DNA of 64,000 nucleotides from Sesamum alatum (GCA_034509735.1 JACGWO010000002.1:50527115-50591114), one strand, 5' to 3'. Positions 35,486 to 51,168 are shown, numbered from the stretch's first letter. Translations and numbers: made by a program. Notes: generated by a model not told the origin, from the sequence alone.

Positions 35486-38400
35486 TTAGCAAAAGAGAAG
35501 GTTTTCCATTTTCAACAAGTAGTTGCAAGTTGAGTATATTGAAGCAGCAGCAGCTCTAACAGCTAAATCCTTCTCCGAGGTATGCCCTTCTCCTAATCTG
35601 AATTAAAACGTATACAACAAACAATTATAGACTGTTGAGCATGCAGTAGCTATATAGAAAAACCATTTCAAATGATTGAGTTACATAAATTGTATTATAG
35701 ACTCAATAAGATTATTGGTGTTTACCTGTTGTTATTTCCTACTGGACCTGTGTCCTGTGAAGGATCATCGAAACTACTTTCATAAAGACCTCTTCCACAA
35801 TGCAGCTGCATTTCCTTCACTTGCTTCAACCAACTTTCCTGATAATGTTTAAAGGACAGAAAGAATCAGCTACCAGTCTTGCCAGAACAGCAATCCGAAA
35901 ATGAAAAAAAACAATCACAGGGAAGAGTGTTGAAAACATTTGGATGACTTGTTTGTGAGACCAAGAAAGAAAATCTTGGAATACTCGAGAATATTTACTC
36001 CAACATTTTACTTGGGGGGTATTTGGTCGAGGGATATAATTCAAGGGGGTAATATATTTTACACTAACATTAACGACAGTGTTGTGCAAAGCTGACAAGT
36101 ATACATGTGATTAGATGTAAGAAAAGTATACGGGGCACAAAACTATGCAATGCGTGCAATATATGAATTCTTCTAGATATGGAACTCACCAGATGACTCT
36201 CTTCTTCAGAAAGAGCTTTATCCATCTCTTGAAAGAGAGTGCTCCATCTAACAGCATGTGCATCAGCCGATGCTTTGTCAAAGTGGCAAAGGGTAGAAGC
36301 TTCTGTCGTATATGAATCTTTCTCTAAGTGAGACGAGAATTCTCTTGACATTAAGAGGGGAAGTTCTGTAGTTATAACAGCCCGAACTCTTTTCTTACTA
36401 CGTCTTAGTGCTGCAAGCAAGAGCGAATTCCGGTTAGAAATTTATACCACATTAAGCACATACCAGAAACCTTCGTTTTTCAAAAGAGAAATCCTACCAG
36501 CAAGTCGTCCTTTGATATCTTGATTCAGAATTTCCAACCATTGGGAAGCTACATTAGCAGCTGAAATTTAGACAAAAGCCTATGTCAGAATAGTTTCATC
36601 TTACTAAACTGGCATATTCATCTTTAGATGTCACAGCAGTACTGCAGTAACTTGAGTATTTCTAGTATAAAACATTTTTGTCGAATCCATTCTTAATTTT
36701 TGTCTTCTGAAACTTTCGAACTACCCTATATTGAAACCATAAAACAAATCAAGAAAGGAAGAAAACAGGGAAAGAACTTAACAACCTTTGACAGACAGTG
36801 AAGTGACACTGGTTAAATTTCCTGATTCCTCATTTGACAAACAGCTAGTACCCTCTGAAGCAACTGATACAGACGCTAACTTTAGCGCAAGCCCATCGTT
36901 TTCTTTATTTGCTATGTTGCAATTCAAATACGTTCTTCCAGAAATCCTTGTTTCTCTCATATATGAATTATCATTTCTTCTTGTGGCCTCAGATTTCAGA
37001 TCATTTGGTTTGGCAAATAAACCATCATGTCTCGTCTGCCTTCTTTCCAGCAACACATCTCCACGACTTAGTGCAGATCTATTCAACCCTGAACTATGCA
37101 TGTCTAATGAGTTCCCCCACCCACTAAATTCACGAGCACCACCATTAATTTGGTTACCTTGCTTGCTTCCAGAACATTGATTCTCAGTTCTTTCAGACTT
37201 CACCAGGGCTTCTATTATAGAGTGAACCTGTTTCCTGTTTCTCACATGGTTAATTATTCCGGGGTTTAGACCACTGAGCAACCCAGTTGGAGCAGCAGCC
37301 TTTGCAAACCGATCAACCTGTTCCTTTTTTGCAAGTTCTATCTTCTTCTTCATTACATCATTGTTATTTTTCTTTCTACGACGTGTCTTTGGTATTGGCA
37401 TAGTCACAGCTCCATATCGAGTAGACATATAGTTATTTTGCTTCAACCCTTCCCAAATTCTCATTGAATCTTTTTCTTCCAGCGGACCAGTCGAACTTCC
37501 ACACTCAGAATCATCCCTCGACTTCAAATGCTCACAGTTCTTACAGGGATAGAAGGGATCATTATTGATTGAACTAGACACATCTTCCGCATTTAGATCT
37601 AAATCAAAAACCCTGTTCTTTTCTTTCTTCACGGGGGCAAGAAGTTCATTAGACTCCTTAATACATGCTGGAGCATCAACACCAACCATGACGCGAACAG
37701 GAGCAGCATTAACATTAAGATCAAGAGGTCCAGAATCAGAGTTGACATCTGGATGCACTGGACTACTTCCTCTAACTCCTGCTTGAACTGCATCAAGTTC
37801 AAATTTTGCCTTATCTAATCAGATTACTAAATGGAATCTAAGTTTTCGAAGAATTCAAAAATAATTCGTCAGGCAATATCGAACGGAGAAAGGAACAGAT
37901 TTTGCTTCCCTAAATCAAGCACAAACCGAATCACAATTATTTCATCTTAGTATCGAGGCAACTTTCTAATACAAGAATAGTTCTCTCATTTTTACTGCAC
38001 GGACATTCATATTCTCATCAATAATTTAGTCATAAGTAGGAATCTTTAATAATATGAAAACACCCGAAAACTGATAAAAGCCACATACTGGACTAGATGC
38101 AGTCCATATTACGCACATAAAAGTTCGTATATTGCACATCAAATGTTACGTCTCAAAACCTTCAAATTACACAATCAAGACATGTAAACTATTAGTATCC
38201 AGAAAACACATTGAACACTTACAAAATAACTACAGAAAAAGGCAAAAATCACACCTTTACATCGCCAAACAGATTCAAGATGATGCATTTTTGCTCTTTT
38301 ATGGGAACTTTCAGATGTTTCTTCAGCTTCCCTAAAATCCCTTTTCTCTCCTACCAAAACCTACCAAATCAAAGCCAAGAAGGCTATGAAATAAAAAGAA

Positions 38401-38522
38401 AGCAATCCAAACAAAAGCAACTAATATATGAAACAATGCAGTGTAATTTCAAGATATCCAACCTTTAATTCAGATATAGGCTCCGCTAAAGATTGATTCT
38501 GAAACCTACTTTCACTATCCAT
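35486..38522 (-). CDS. Plant protein of unknown function with EAR-like motifs and NLS
   Basis: Seven exons on the minus strand: 38463-38522, 38255-38360, 36786-37787, 36498-36560, 36190-36410, 35726-35838 and 35486-35597. Phases agree; 558 residues. I do not recognise the family. Visible: LDLNVN (77-82) and FDLDLNAED (about 116-124), which resemble EAR repression motifs; a basic PKTRRRKKNN (about 188-197), a likely nuclear signal; and a conserved-looking block GLLSGLNPGIINHVRNRKQV (about 225-245). The Ser/Asn-rich middle is followed by a helical Glu/Lys-rich C-terminus (WSTLFQEMDKALSEEESHL, ESWLKQVKEMQLHC), ending SIYSTCNYLLKMENLLFC. A nuclear regulatory role is inference from motifs only. 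A 5' duplication carries a second ATG just upstream. Confidence 0.8.
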
Positions 38523-38925
38523 AAATGCACAAAAGAAGTGAAAAGAAAAGGGGGAAGAACTGTCAATTCAATTTCAAAATTCTTGGCTTTGGCCTTCAAA
38601 CGAAAACCCACAAAATTTAAACCCTAAATCCCAGCTTTAACCAATGAAACAAGATGGGATTGCAAAAACAAAACCCGGGCTCGAGAGCACGGATGAAAAG
38701 ATTCAAGATTCTTGATTATATTGCCTTACTAGCCTACTTTCACAATCCCATAAATGCACAGAAGAATTGAAGAAAGATCTGCAAATTCAATTTCAAGATT
38801 CTGCGCTCTGACCCTTCGGACAAAACACACAAATTTGAACTCAAAATAACAACTTTTAAGCATGAAAAACAAGAATGGACTGTAATAAAATGAGTGAAAA
38901 GGTTCAAGATTCTTGACCAAACTGT
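38509..38925 (-). repeat. Tandem duplication of the 5' leader and start region
   Basis: 38509-38715 and 38728-38925 align: cctactttcac.atcc.ataaatgcac, aattcaatttcaa.attct, then aaaag.ttcaagattcttga. The outer copy retains an ATG (38752) whose frame is only MGL before a stop, so it would act as a short upstream ORF if transcribed. Confidence 0.75.
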
Positions 38926-39518
38926 CTTAATGGCGCATTGTGAAAAGGATGTTAAAAGTTTTAGGGTTCTCTCCCTTTTAACTGATATGCAAATTAAAAT
39001 TGTGTGTTTGAGATGTGGAGTTTGGATTTGAATTTTGCAGGAGGAGCGCGCTGAAGAGCGTTTCTTGGGGTGAATCTATAATACGGAATAACTTTGGGCA
39101 CATGCAGAAGTATTTAATTAATGTATTACCCCAAATGTTTTGATTCGTTTTTGCTTTTTTCATTTGTGAGGACAAATTGCACATCACCCCCTAAACTTTA
39201 TCATTTTAGCATATTGTCCCAAAAGTAACTTGCCTATCCAAAACAATTAAAATAAAATTACTCAATTATCTTTTTAAAACCAGCAGTTCGGGTTAGTTAT
39301 ATTCAATGAAAAGACTAAGAAAATTAAAGTATACATTCTTGTATTTTTAATTTATTTATAGTTACAACTCAATAATAATAATAATTTAAAATAGTTTTAT
39401 TCAAAATTAAATCATGATAAGAAAAGGTACAAATTTCAGTGAGTTCATCAGACTTCAAAGTCCCACGCTGAGAAAAATCGTGAGAATTAACTAGTTATTT
39501 AGTGTTAAATAATGGATA
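38926..39518. other. Promoter side of the unknown-function gene, then AT-rich DNA
   Basis: No gene recognised. The stretch to about 39070 may hold the promoter. Confidence 0.45.
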
Positions 39519-41001
39519 TCTATGTATATATATAGCAAAACGAAGTTTGATCACAATTAAGCCAATTTTGACTGAATTCTCAATTCTTAGAATTTTGAGT
39601 TTTTTAATTACTAAGAAAATTTTTCATTGATTAGAAATATTATTCAATTATCTATATTAAATTTTACTTTGTATTTATCCAAAATCTTATCTCTAGGATT
39701 ATAATTCGATTTTTAAATTGTAAAAAAAATTTATTGGTTAGAAATATTATTTATTTAAATATCTGAATTAAGCCAATTTTTACTCGATTCTTAGAATTTT
39801 GAGTTTTTTAATTACTAGGAAAAATTTTCATTTTAATTCCTATTCTTTATTATATTAGAACAAATTTCTACTTCAAATACATTTCTTGGTGGACTTGACT
39901 ATTAATATAATTTATTTAATAATGAGTTTTTTTTTTGTAAATATTGGGCATGAAAATAGTAAAAGATGTCAAAATAAACTATAATTATTTTGTCTTTTTT
40001 TGTCTTTTCTTTTTTCTTTTACATATATTTCGTAGATAGTATATTTTCATTAATGTAAAAGGCTTCTTTGCCTGATGCATTACCAAACAGTTTTTCTATC
40101 TTTTTCATTTTTGCTACCCAATTTCAAGTCTCTTATGTATTTTCCTATGTGTTTTGGTTAATCTTATGTTGATGTTTTTGCTAATCTATCGTGAAGTGTT
40201 CTTCTTTACTTCTTCAAAGTTTTATGATTTTATAATTTTTGTATTTGTTGTTATTAATAATTCCGAAGTATTTACTTGAACTTTTTTGAATTTTATTTTC
40301 CAGTTATTTTAGCCTTCATATTCCATTAATTGTTTTTGTTTGTTTCATTAATTAATGATTTTTTATTTAAATATTTACATTTAGCTACAATAATTCATTC
40401 GTATTATTTGAATTAAATAGTCATAGTTTCTCTACTTAATCACTAAAGAATATATAATTTTATCTAATAATGATTCATAAACATTTACCTCTTCTCGCTA
40501 TTACAATTAGAAAAATCAATTGAAATCTTGCATTTGTTGCATTTTTCCCAGTGTGGAATCTGGACCTGATTTTTTTGCTTAAATTAGTTCGTATATTTTT
40601 ATTTGTACTAAAGTTCTTCAATTTTTTAAGTTATCCATCAATATTTTGGTCATTAAATTTCATGTTTATTTATTTAAAACTCTTATTGACTGATATGTAT
40701 AGATTAAGAAACTTATGTGATATTTTCTCCAGCAATTTTCTTCGCCCATTTTAGTATTCAACAATGTTTATAATAACTCCTAATAATTTTCCATTCCAAG
40801 GTAATACTCTATGATTATTTTCAAAATATTGAATTTATAAACTTAGTGACGAATTCAATATTGAGTTTGTACAAAAAAGTCTGTACTACAACTACTACGT
40901 ATAGTAAAACAATCATTAAAATATGACACAATTTATATAATTCAAAATTTCTGAAAATATAGATGTATAAGTTTTCGTGTATAGCACGGGATTCATGCTA
41001 G
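39519..41001 (+). mobile_element. Non-autonomous Helitron, 1483 bp
   Basis: Starts TCTATGTATATATATAGC preceded by A and ends GCACGGGATTCATGCTAG followed by T. The hairpin CGTG-TATAG-CACG (40976-40988) sits 9 nt before CTAG, as in plant Helitrons. It contains a diverged ~211-bp tandem repeat (units at 39555 and 39766 sharing aattaagccaatttt, cttagaattttgagtttttt). No Rep/helicase coding. Confidence 0.75.
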
Positions 41002-41571
41002 TAAATATATATGAAATAAAATTTTTAAATAGGAAAGAATTATTTAAAAATAAATCTTTAATGAAAAAAGACATCTTTACAACCAAAAAATTCAACTGTT
41101 TTGTGCTTCATATAATTTGGTTTTAGGATCTTTTGTTTTTTCTTCGGATGTCATTGTTAAATATTTTCTTCATTTAAGTTTATATTTGAAGTGCATTTAT
41201 TTTTCTAATCAACGAATAAGGATATTTTTGTTTATTTTGGTTGAAATTCAAATTTTGGGGTATTTTTGAAGATTTTAAAAATATAAGGGTTTTTCTATAC
41301 CATCTTCATAGTATAAGGGGCAAAATGAATTTAACCTAATAGAAAATTTTAATATTAAAAAATTATCATTATTCTATTATTCCTGACACGTTGTCTTTTT
41401 TTCTTTTTCAATTAGATATGAGTGTTGTTTAAGTACTCACATCGCTTCTCTCGTTTGTGATTAGATCACATTAATTCAAAAACATTCTTATCATTTTCAC
41501 CTTTTTTAATTAATTAATTATCGAGCATATTCAACGTGTGTACACAGATAATATAATTGAAGAAAAATTAA
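41002..41571. other. AT-rich intergenic DNA
   Basis: No gene or assignable element seen. Confidence 0.5.
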
Positions 41572-42565
41572 GAGTGATCACGGCGCAGTTTTGGTTATTC
41601 TAAAACTATTTCAATTGAATTGTCATTGACGATTTTATAAAATAAATTTTCAAATTGTTACTTTTGAAATTAAAATCAAAAGTGCAATTTTGTGCAATTT
41701 CGGGCGACTTTTACCATTTATGACAAAAATAAGAAGTTGAAAGTGACAAAAAGCTAACAAATGTAATCGAAATAATTAAAGCGAAATACACAATAATTTA
41801 AGATCATATTGCTAAAATCCTCAAGTAACAGATAACAAATTTCGGAATAGTTTAAAAACATCTTGAATGTCAATTTCTAACTGCAATGACATTGATACAC
41901 CAAATAATTCTATAATAAAAATTAAAAACTTAATGCTAGCAATGAACAAAAATATGATAAATCACAAAAGTATATTAATCAATCATATAAATACAAACAT
42001 AATGAAGATTCTTTTAAAATTATTTTATATGTCCGTTAAGGAGTTGGAAAAGATACTAGATAACAGGGGACGGCGGAAAATAAAGAAGATGGAAAGAGGG
42101 AGAGAAAAAGAGAAAGAGAAGATGAGGGAAAATGAAAGAGAAAGAGCAGGGAGTGAGAAATTCTAACGGGCTTGATTTGTATTAGAATCTAACTTTTTTT
42201 TTTTTTTTTTTTTTTTGGTATAGAGCCAAGTCTAAGCTTTACAAAAATGGGTTTTGCAACGTGGACCTTTAATAATATATGGACTTTGGGTTTCTATAAT
42301 TTGAATACAAAATTCTTCTAAACCATTAATTAAATTTATCAAATTATGTTATATATATAATTTAAAAAAACTAATTATATATTTAACGGTGCGGTGCAGT
42401 TTTGAAGGTCTTTTTTAGTTATAAGTTAAAACCAAATCAAATGTGCAGTGCGATTTTATTAAAAATTTAAAATTACGATTTGTAAGATAAATTATAAAAA
42501 AAAAATAGTTCGATTCGATTTAATTAGGCCGGTTTAGATAATTTTGAAATATTTGTGATCACCCC
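41572..42565 (+). mobile_element. Intact copy of the DNA transposon split at 4.7-11.3 kb
   Basis: About 1.0 kb, from GAGTGATCACGGCGCAG to GTGATCACCCC (inverted GTGATCAC ends), with TTAA directly outside both ends. Subterminal gcggtgcag/gtgcagtgcg motifs. The frame at 41867-42166 is an artefact of the purine-rich stretch. It provides the uninterrupted sequence at the MULE insertion point (attaaaaactta near 41920). Confidence 0.75.
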
Positions 42566-42702
42566 TTAACAAAAACTACTAAAATGACCATGCAACTTGT
42601 TGAAGGGATGGATGATGAAATCAAATTTCAAATAAAACATAAATAGAAATAATTGATGGCAATTTTATATAAAAATGGGAAAGTGAGAATAATTTTCAGC
42701 CA

Positions 42703-42957
42703 ATGAGGCCTAGCTTAGTTGGCAAAGCTGAAGCCCCATAATCCTAAAGGTCATGGGTTCGAATCCCCTATGTGGGATGATATTTATTTCTACTGTATAG
42801 TAGGTTTATTTGTTGTTGTAATAGCAAGATGTTAATTTACATGATGTTGTTGATATGATTATTGTATTTGTATTTGTCCAATATTGATACTGACAGGACT
42901 AATTGTAATAACTTTGTTTCAATTAATAAAATTCATCGTTTCCAACTAAAAAAAAAT
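42703..42957 (+). mobile_element. tRNA-derived SINE, full length
   Basis: The tRNA-like head has box A (TAGCTTAGTTGG) and box B (GGTTCGAATCC) but no functional cloverleaf. A unique body and an A-rich tail follow. Flanked by AATAATTTTC (42688-42697) and AATAATTTCC (42958-42967), 9 of 10 identical. A second copy is at 53528. Confidence 0.85.
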
Positions 42958-42967
42958 AATAATTTCC

Positions 42968-43278
42968 TAAAGATATGTGGAGCGAATAAATTGTCTAACA
43001 GTTAATCTATTTCTTTCTTTTTTTTTTTTCCCCCTCTGCTCTCCCATATTCTTTTAATCAAATAATTCTTTAGATTTTTTGTTTTTCCGTTCAATAATCA
43101 TTTTTTTTCTTTTCATTTTTCCATTTTGTGTCATGATGTGAGTTATTATATCTTATGAAGATTGTATCAAGACCTCCAAATAAAATATTTACGATTTTCA
43201 GTCAAGCTCTTAATTCATTTTGTAAGTTCAAAGTATTTACAACCTGACGCCACTATATTCTAAACCCTAATATGTATG
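42968..43278. other. AT-rich intergenic DNA
   Basis: Nothing recognised. Confidence 0.45.
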
Positions 43279-43455
43279 AGCTCACCGTGATCATTAGATC
43301 CTTTTGGTATTTATGGTTCACATGAAATCGTACAACTGAGAGAAATTTATGTGACTTTTGTTACCATAATATTTTTACAACTTATTATTTCTCTTACAAC
43401 CACTGATTCAAATATTGGAGTGTTATAATCGGGCCTTCCAAGCATGGTTCTAACG
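43279..43455. repeat. Dispersed repeat copy B
   Basis: Diverged relative of 25571-25770, sharing ctcaccg.ga, gttcacatgaaatcgtacaac, ttataatcgggcctt and gttctaacg in the same order. Intergenic DNA follows to about 43990. Confidence 0.55.
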
Positions 43456-43995
43456 GTGGTGAGTTTTGTAGGATCACAACTGAGAGAATCTATGCGTATT
43501 TAAATAATTTTTAAAGATAACAATCACACAACTTCACTTAAATAGACATTATCCTAAAATTTCAGTACAACATATCATATATCTCGATCGTACTTTACTC
43601 ACTACTCTCTACCAAAATATAAAGTCAAATTTCAAATTTCAAATTTCAATAATTAAAATTAATTAAATTAATATAAAATAAAAAAGTCTATTACTTAATA
43701 TGAACTAAATTAATTCATTACCAACGATTTCTTAGTCTTAGGAGTTATTTAGATGTAATTTATCGATTATTATTGATCAGTATATAATTATTATAATTGT
43801 CTTTGTTAGATTGAAATTAAATAAAAATAATTGTATCGATTTATTTCAACAATAATAATTGATCGATTTTACTTAAAAAATAAAAATAAAAATTGTTCAT
43901 TGAATGCTAGTCGATGAACCAACGGACGGCAAGTAGGAAGTGGTGTTTTTGTTAGGTGAAACCAACGGTGCTCATGCTCCCATTTTTTAGCGGAC

Positions 43996-44058
43996 CACGT
44001 GGCCAGCTACGTGCCCTATCTAAACTCTGAAATGCTACAGTGCAGCGCCTCTATATAT
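43996..44058 (+). promoter_or_regulatory. Core promoter of CHIL: G-box and TATA box
   Basis: CACGTG at 43996-44001 (ACCACGTGGC) and TATATAT at 44052-44058, about 120 bp before the start codon's first base. G-boxes in flavonoid genes are bound by bZIP/bHLH factors. Transcription would begin near 44080-44090. Confidence 0.65.
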
Positions 44059-44178
44059 GTACTCTAGGTGATCATCAACCCAAAACCGTCCGATTTCTTC
44101 ATATTTCACTTCACCATCACTTGGCTACCTAAATCTTCATCGGTCTCTCCCAAGTTCTTGATCAAGATCAAATCAAAG

Positions 44179-47375
<3,197 letters not shown>

Positions 47376-48328
47376 ACACTTTTAATCTTAACTTTTACCA
47401 ATCTCATTTCTCATCTTGTATTCAATAAATTTACAAATCTCTTTCTTCTTCCTCTCTCTCTTACATGTTAATTAATGTGTTCAATGGATTGCTACTCTAT
47501 AGAACTGCCCAAGAATTTGGGCTCAAGATTTTCTGCTGGAGGTTTTGGGTTTACGCATATTTCGTGATGGTTAAATTTAACCTAATCAATAGTACTTGGA
47601 CATGTCGAACTTTAACTATTTCAAAATAGACTACGTTCATGGAATTTTTAATACAGATTGGATCTAATTAAACTAGAATCAAGGGTGGCAATATGAGTGG
47701 AAACTCATGGTTCTAACCCAATCCACCTAGTTTTGAATTAAGTTGGGTTTGATATTTCTTAATATAGATCTAATATGATTTTATTTAAATAAATTTAAAT
47801 AGATTATCTGTCCTCTATGAAAACTAATGGATACTAAATAATGATGTTTATGTACTTTTTCCCTTTGAGAAACATTATTCGATAACGCCAAACTAAACTC
47901 ACTTACTTTTAATATTCTCATTTTTATTTTTCTAAATACAATCAAAATCATAATATAGACAAAATCAAATTAAATTGTGAATGCTATATGTTGAACTGTA
48001 TATATTATGTTACAAATACACTATAAGTCAATTTCTTTTTAGCAATTTAATTTTAATTATTAAAAATTATACGATAATTATCAAATTTGTATGACTGATT
48101 TAACTATTATTATAATTGATCATTAATTATTATTAAAATATATTAATAATAGATACACTTTTGTGAAATTCGAACCCACGATATCTTGAACACAGGACTT
48201 GTAATACGCCAATCTCAAACACTATAATGAAATTCAACTAAAACAAACATCACCACCTAAAACAACCATTCTTCCCTTACATTTCATTTCATTTTCTAAC
48301 CACCAAAGCAACAAACACACAGTTGCAA
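47376..48328. other. 3' flanks and intergenic DNA with SINE-like fragment
   Basis: No gene. 48160-48232 read on the minus strand contains GTGGGTTCGAATTTCAC, like a box B of a decayed tRNA-derived SINE (low confidence). Confidence 0.4.
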
Positions 48329-48838
48329 CTACTCCACCTCCTCAACCACCGCGTCGCCGCCGGACTCCGCCGGATCCTCCGCCAGAGACTGGCGGCACGT
48401 GGGGCACGACGAATGCGAGGCCAGCCAAATATCCACACACCTAACATGAAAAGAGTGGTGGCATTTCGGCAACACTCTTATCTTTTCCCCATCCAAGAAC
48501 TCGGCGAGACATATGGGACAGTCCGTGAACGAGACCCCATTCTCCGACCCGTAAACCGCCACCGGTATCCGGCGGAGCAGCTCCTTCTTGAGGCCCTGTC
48601 TGCCGAACAGCGGCGGCGCTTCGCCAGTGATGTCGGAGTTCGCCCTCCCGGCACACCTGAGCACGAATCGTACTATTGAGTTTATACCAAGGGCGCATAT
48701 TAGAGCACACAAGAGGGCCGCGAGGATGATCACCATGTTGGAGTCGAAACTCGGCCCTCCGCCATCGTGGTGGCTCCTGTCGCCATTACTTGGCGGCGCG
48801 ACCAGGAGTAACCGGTGGCGCCGGAGATTGGAATCCAT
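48329..48838 (-). CDS. ATL-family RING-H2 E3 ubiquitin ligase
   Basis: Intronless, 169 residues, ATG at 48838, as usual for ATL genes. Transmembrane helix at residues 35-58 (MVIILAALLCALICALGINS); GLD-type motif GLKKELLRRIP (82-92); RING-H2 with Cys107, Cys110, Cys126, His128, His131, Cys134, Cys145, Cys148 and the ATL hallmarks Pro108 and Trp138 (CVDIWLASHSSCPTC). A short acidic C-terminus follows. ATL proteins are membrane-anchored ligases that pass ubiquitin from an E2 to targets, often in defence or carbon/nitrogen responses. The exact subgroup (near ATL72-80) cannot be fixed by eye. GC content is clearly above that of the flanks. Confidence 0.93.
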   Translation of the reverse strand: MDSNLRRHRLLLVAPPSNGDRSHHDGGGPSFDSNMVIILAALLCALICALGINSIVRFVLRCAGRANSDITGEAPPLFGRQGLKKELLRRIPVAVYGSENGVSFTDCPICLAEFLDGEKIRVLPKCHHSFHVRCVDIWLASHSSCPTCRQSLAEDPAESGGDAVVEEVE

Positions 48839-49310
48839 CGCCGGCTTCAAAATTCAACAATTCTGAGCAATTCTCAAATTGTACACGACAGGGCTTCAAA
48901 ATTTTCAACCACTATGGATTTCTTTGCACCAAACAGACTGCAAATCGAACCACAAAGGAAACAGAGAGCACAGGATTCATTTTCCACTACAAAATCACAA
49001 GTCTCTGTCTTCCGGAGCTGCTTCGCTGTTGAGAAAGGCAGAAATTCACAATCTTCTCAAAGGGCAAAAGTACATAAACATCATCTGCTGCTCTGTTTTT
49101 CAAGAAAGAAGAAGTTTGATCTCTCCAAAGAGGCTAAAGGGGTGAAAATTACCAAGAAATCAGTGAGAGAGAGATGAGAAGGGTTTTTGGAGATGTAGGT
49201 TTATGAAGATGGTATGAGGAGTAGAGGTATAGCAAATGGATGCTGTTTGGGGAAATTCAAGTTTCAGTTTGATCAACTTGAATATATCTTATAATTAGTG
49301 TAAAGATTTA
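48839..49310. other. Leader and promoter of the ATL gene
   Basis: No gene. Plus-strand frames over 48588-49177 are shadows of the ATL gene and its leader. Confidence 0.5.
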
Positions 49311-49500
49311 GGGTAAATTATACTCACTACTTAAGGTTAAATCAAAATATACAAATATTCGTACTTTTTAAAAAATTATAAGTATACCCTTTGATATTAT
49401 AGTTGTAATTACAACTATATACTCTATTCAGTGTCAAAACTTACACAAACATGTACTTGAAAAACGTGACACTAACACCTGGGTGTAGCTGTAATTTAAT
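49311..49500. mobile_element. MITE related to 45990-46191
   Basis: Begins gggtaaattatactcac and ends near gtagctgtaattta. The interior shares attataagtata, gttgtaattacaa and tattcagtgtcaaaacttacaca with the first copy. Ends approximate. Confidence 0.6.
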
Positions 49501-49888
49501 CAAACATTTATTATATACCTAATATACAATTGAAAAGAAATTATTAATCACATGACAAATACATTACACATGATTCAATTTAATCTGATTAACTAAGAAC
49601 TTTTCCATTATTTATATAAAAGGGACGACGCTCTTCGTGAAATTAAATTAAATATACAGAAAGGTTTCTTTTTAGCTACTCTTTTAAGGAGAGGAAGTGA
49701 TAAGAAACTTTTACAAAATTAAAGAATTTACCATTATTTCTTACTATATCTATAAACTTTTAAGATGCGAAAAAGCATTAATAATGTATAATTCAATCGA
49801 TGAAATTGAAATTCCATAATTTTAAAGTTATTATAGAACGACATCTACTATTAAAATCGCAGGACTTCAATTTCGTCAATTAAACTAA

Positions 49889-50748
49889 GAGTATGTTTGG
49901 TTGGAGAGAAAAATGGAAGTATAGGAAAAGTGTAAGTAAAAGAGGTTGTATAAGAAAAAGTTTAGTGTTTGGTTTGGAGGAATAGATGGAAGGGAAGTAA
50001 AACTGGATGTATATGGAATCCCTCCGGAGTCCAATTTCATTTCCGTCCGAAAATTGGACGGAAAAGTGGAAGTATAAGGCTAAAAAGACCAAAAAATATA
50101 TATTTTTTTTTATTTACTCTATTGCCCATATATATATAGATATATATATTTTCCTTTAATTCTTTTCTCATTCCCGCTGATAATACCGTACATAATCGCC
50201 AGATAAAAGAAAATCAAATCTTTTGGAAAAACTAGTACGTCGAAGTCAACAATCCGATAAACATACTTTTCATTTACAATTTTTCAGAATTTTTTATTAC
50301 TAATTTGCTATTAATTTTTATTGAATAATCCTTTTTCTTTTTCCCACCGCCGGCACTTGTAATTTTTATTTTATTTAAATTAAATAATTTAGAATAAATA
50401 AATAATATTTGTTGTGATTAATATTTTTATTAATAAAAAATATTGTTGTTCTTGTTTGATATATATTTTTATTAATAAGGTTTTTAAATATTTGATACTA
50501 CTATAATATTAACTTGTTTATTTTCTAAAATGAAGAGAAATGGTTAAACTATAAAATTACAAAAATTAGTATTTTCTTCTCAATCTATTTTTCTCGTACC
50601 AAACAAGGAAAAGTATTTGAGATTTACTCCCCTTCCAATCATACTAAACAATTTAAAGGAAAACTATTATTCTTTTCCTCCCTTTCCCCCTTTCCCTCCC
50701 CCTCCCCCTTTCATTTCCCCTTTCCTCTCATTTGAACCAAACGAACCC
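49889..50748. mobile_element. PIF/Harbinger-type MITE, 860 bp
   Basis: Flanked by TAA (49886-49888, 50749-50751). Ends GAGTATGTTTGGTTGG and inward GGGTTCGTTTGGTTCA. The body repeats ggaagtat/ggaaaag motifs at both ends in inverted orientation. The minus-strand frame at 49880-50092 has no domain. Confidence 0.75.
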
Positions 50749-50751
50749 TAA

Positions 50752-51168
50752 GTCTCATCAGCAAGGAAACATGTAAGGTTGGGTGGGGAGAGGATGCTTG
50801 AGAATTTTGATTATGATACCTTATTCCACTTAATCACAATTAGCTTATGGGAAAATGCAAAATCCCAATTCTTAGCACCAAATCCTTATCCTCTCTCTGA
50901 ATTGATGGCTGAAGAAGCAATTCCTTTTGCATTTTTCTTTCATTTGGGCCCATTAATTTTATTTATTTATTAATAAATATAGTTCATTTGCTTCCCATTC
51001 ATATATATCAATAATTTCAATTTAAATACCATATTTAAATAAACAAACAAGCAAGAAACTAGTTATGATTTAATTATTAAGCACATCAACAATTTTAAAT
51101 AATGAATATAGTCAAGGAAATTTAAATAAACAAGAAACCATATAAGACTGGTTAAATACATCAAGAGT
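50752..51168. other. Intergenic DNA
   Basis: A 64-codon frame at 50779 has no recognisable domain. Otherwise AT-rich and empty. Confidence 0.45.

Noticed and set aside
41867..42166. 99-codon frame with Lys/Arg/Glu-rich C-terminus
   Set aside because: It lies inside a non-coding transposon copy; the charged part reflects an AGAGAG-rich stretch and the frame is not kept in the split copy at 10.8-11.0 kb.
42703..42780. Possible tRNA gene
   Set aside because: Boxes A and B are present but acceptor and anticodon stems do not pair; body, tail and flanking duplication show a SINE.
48323..49177. Several plus-strand frames opposite the ATL gene
   Set aside because: Antisense shadows of a GC-rich intronless gene and its leader; no domains.
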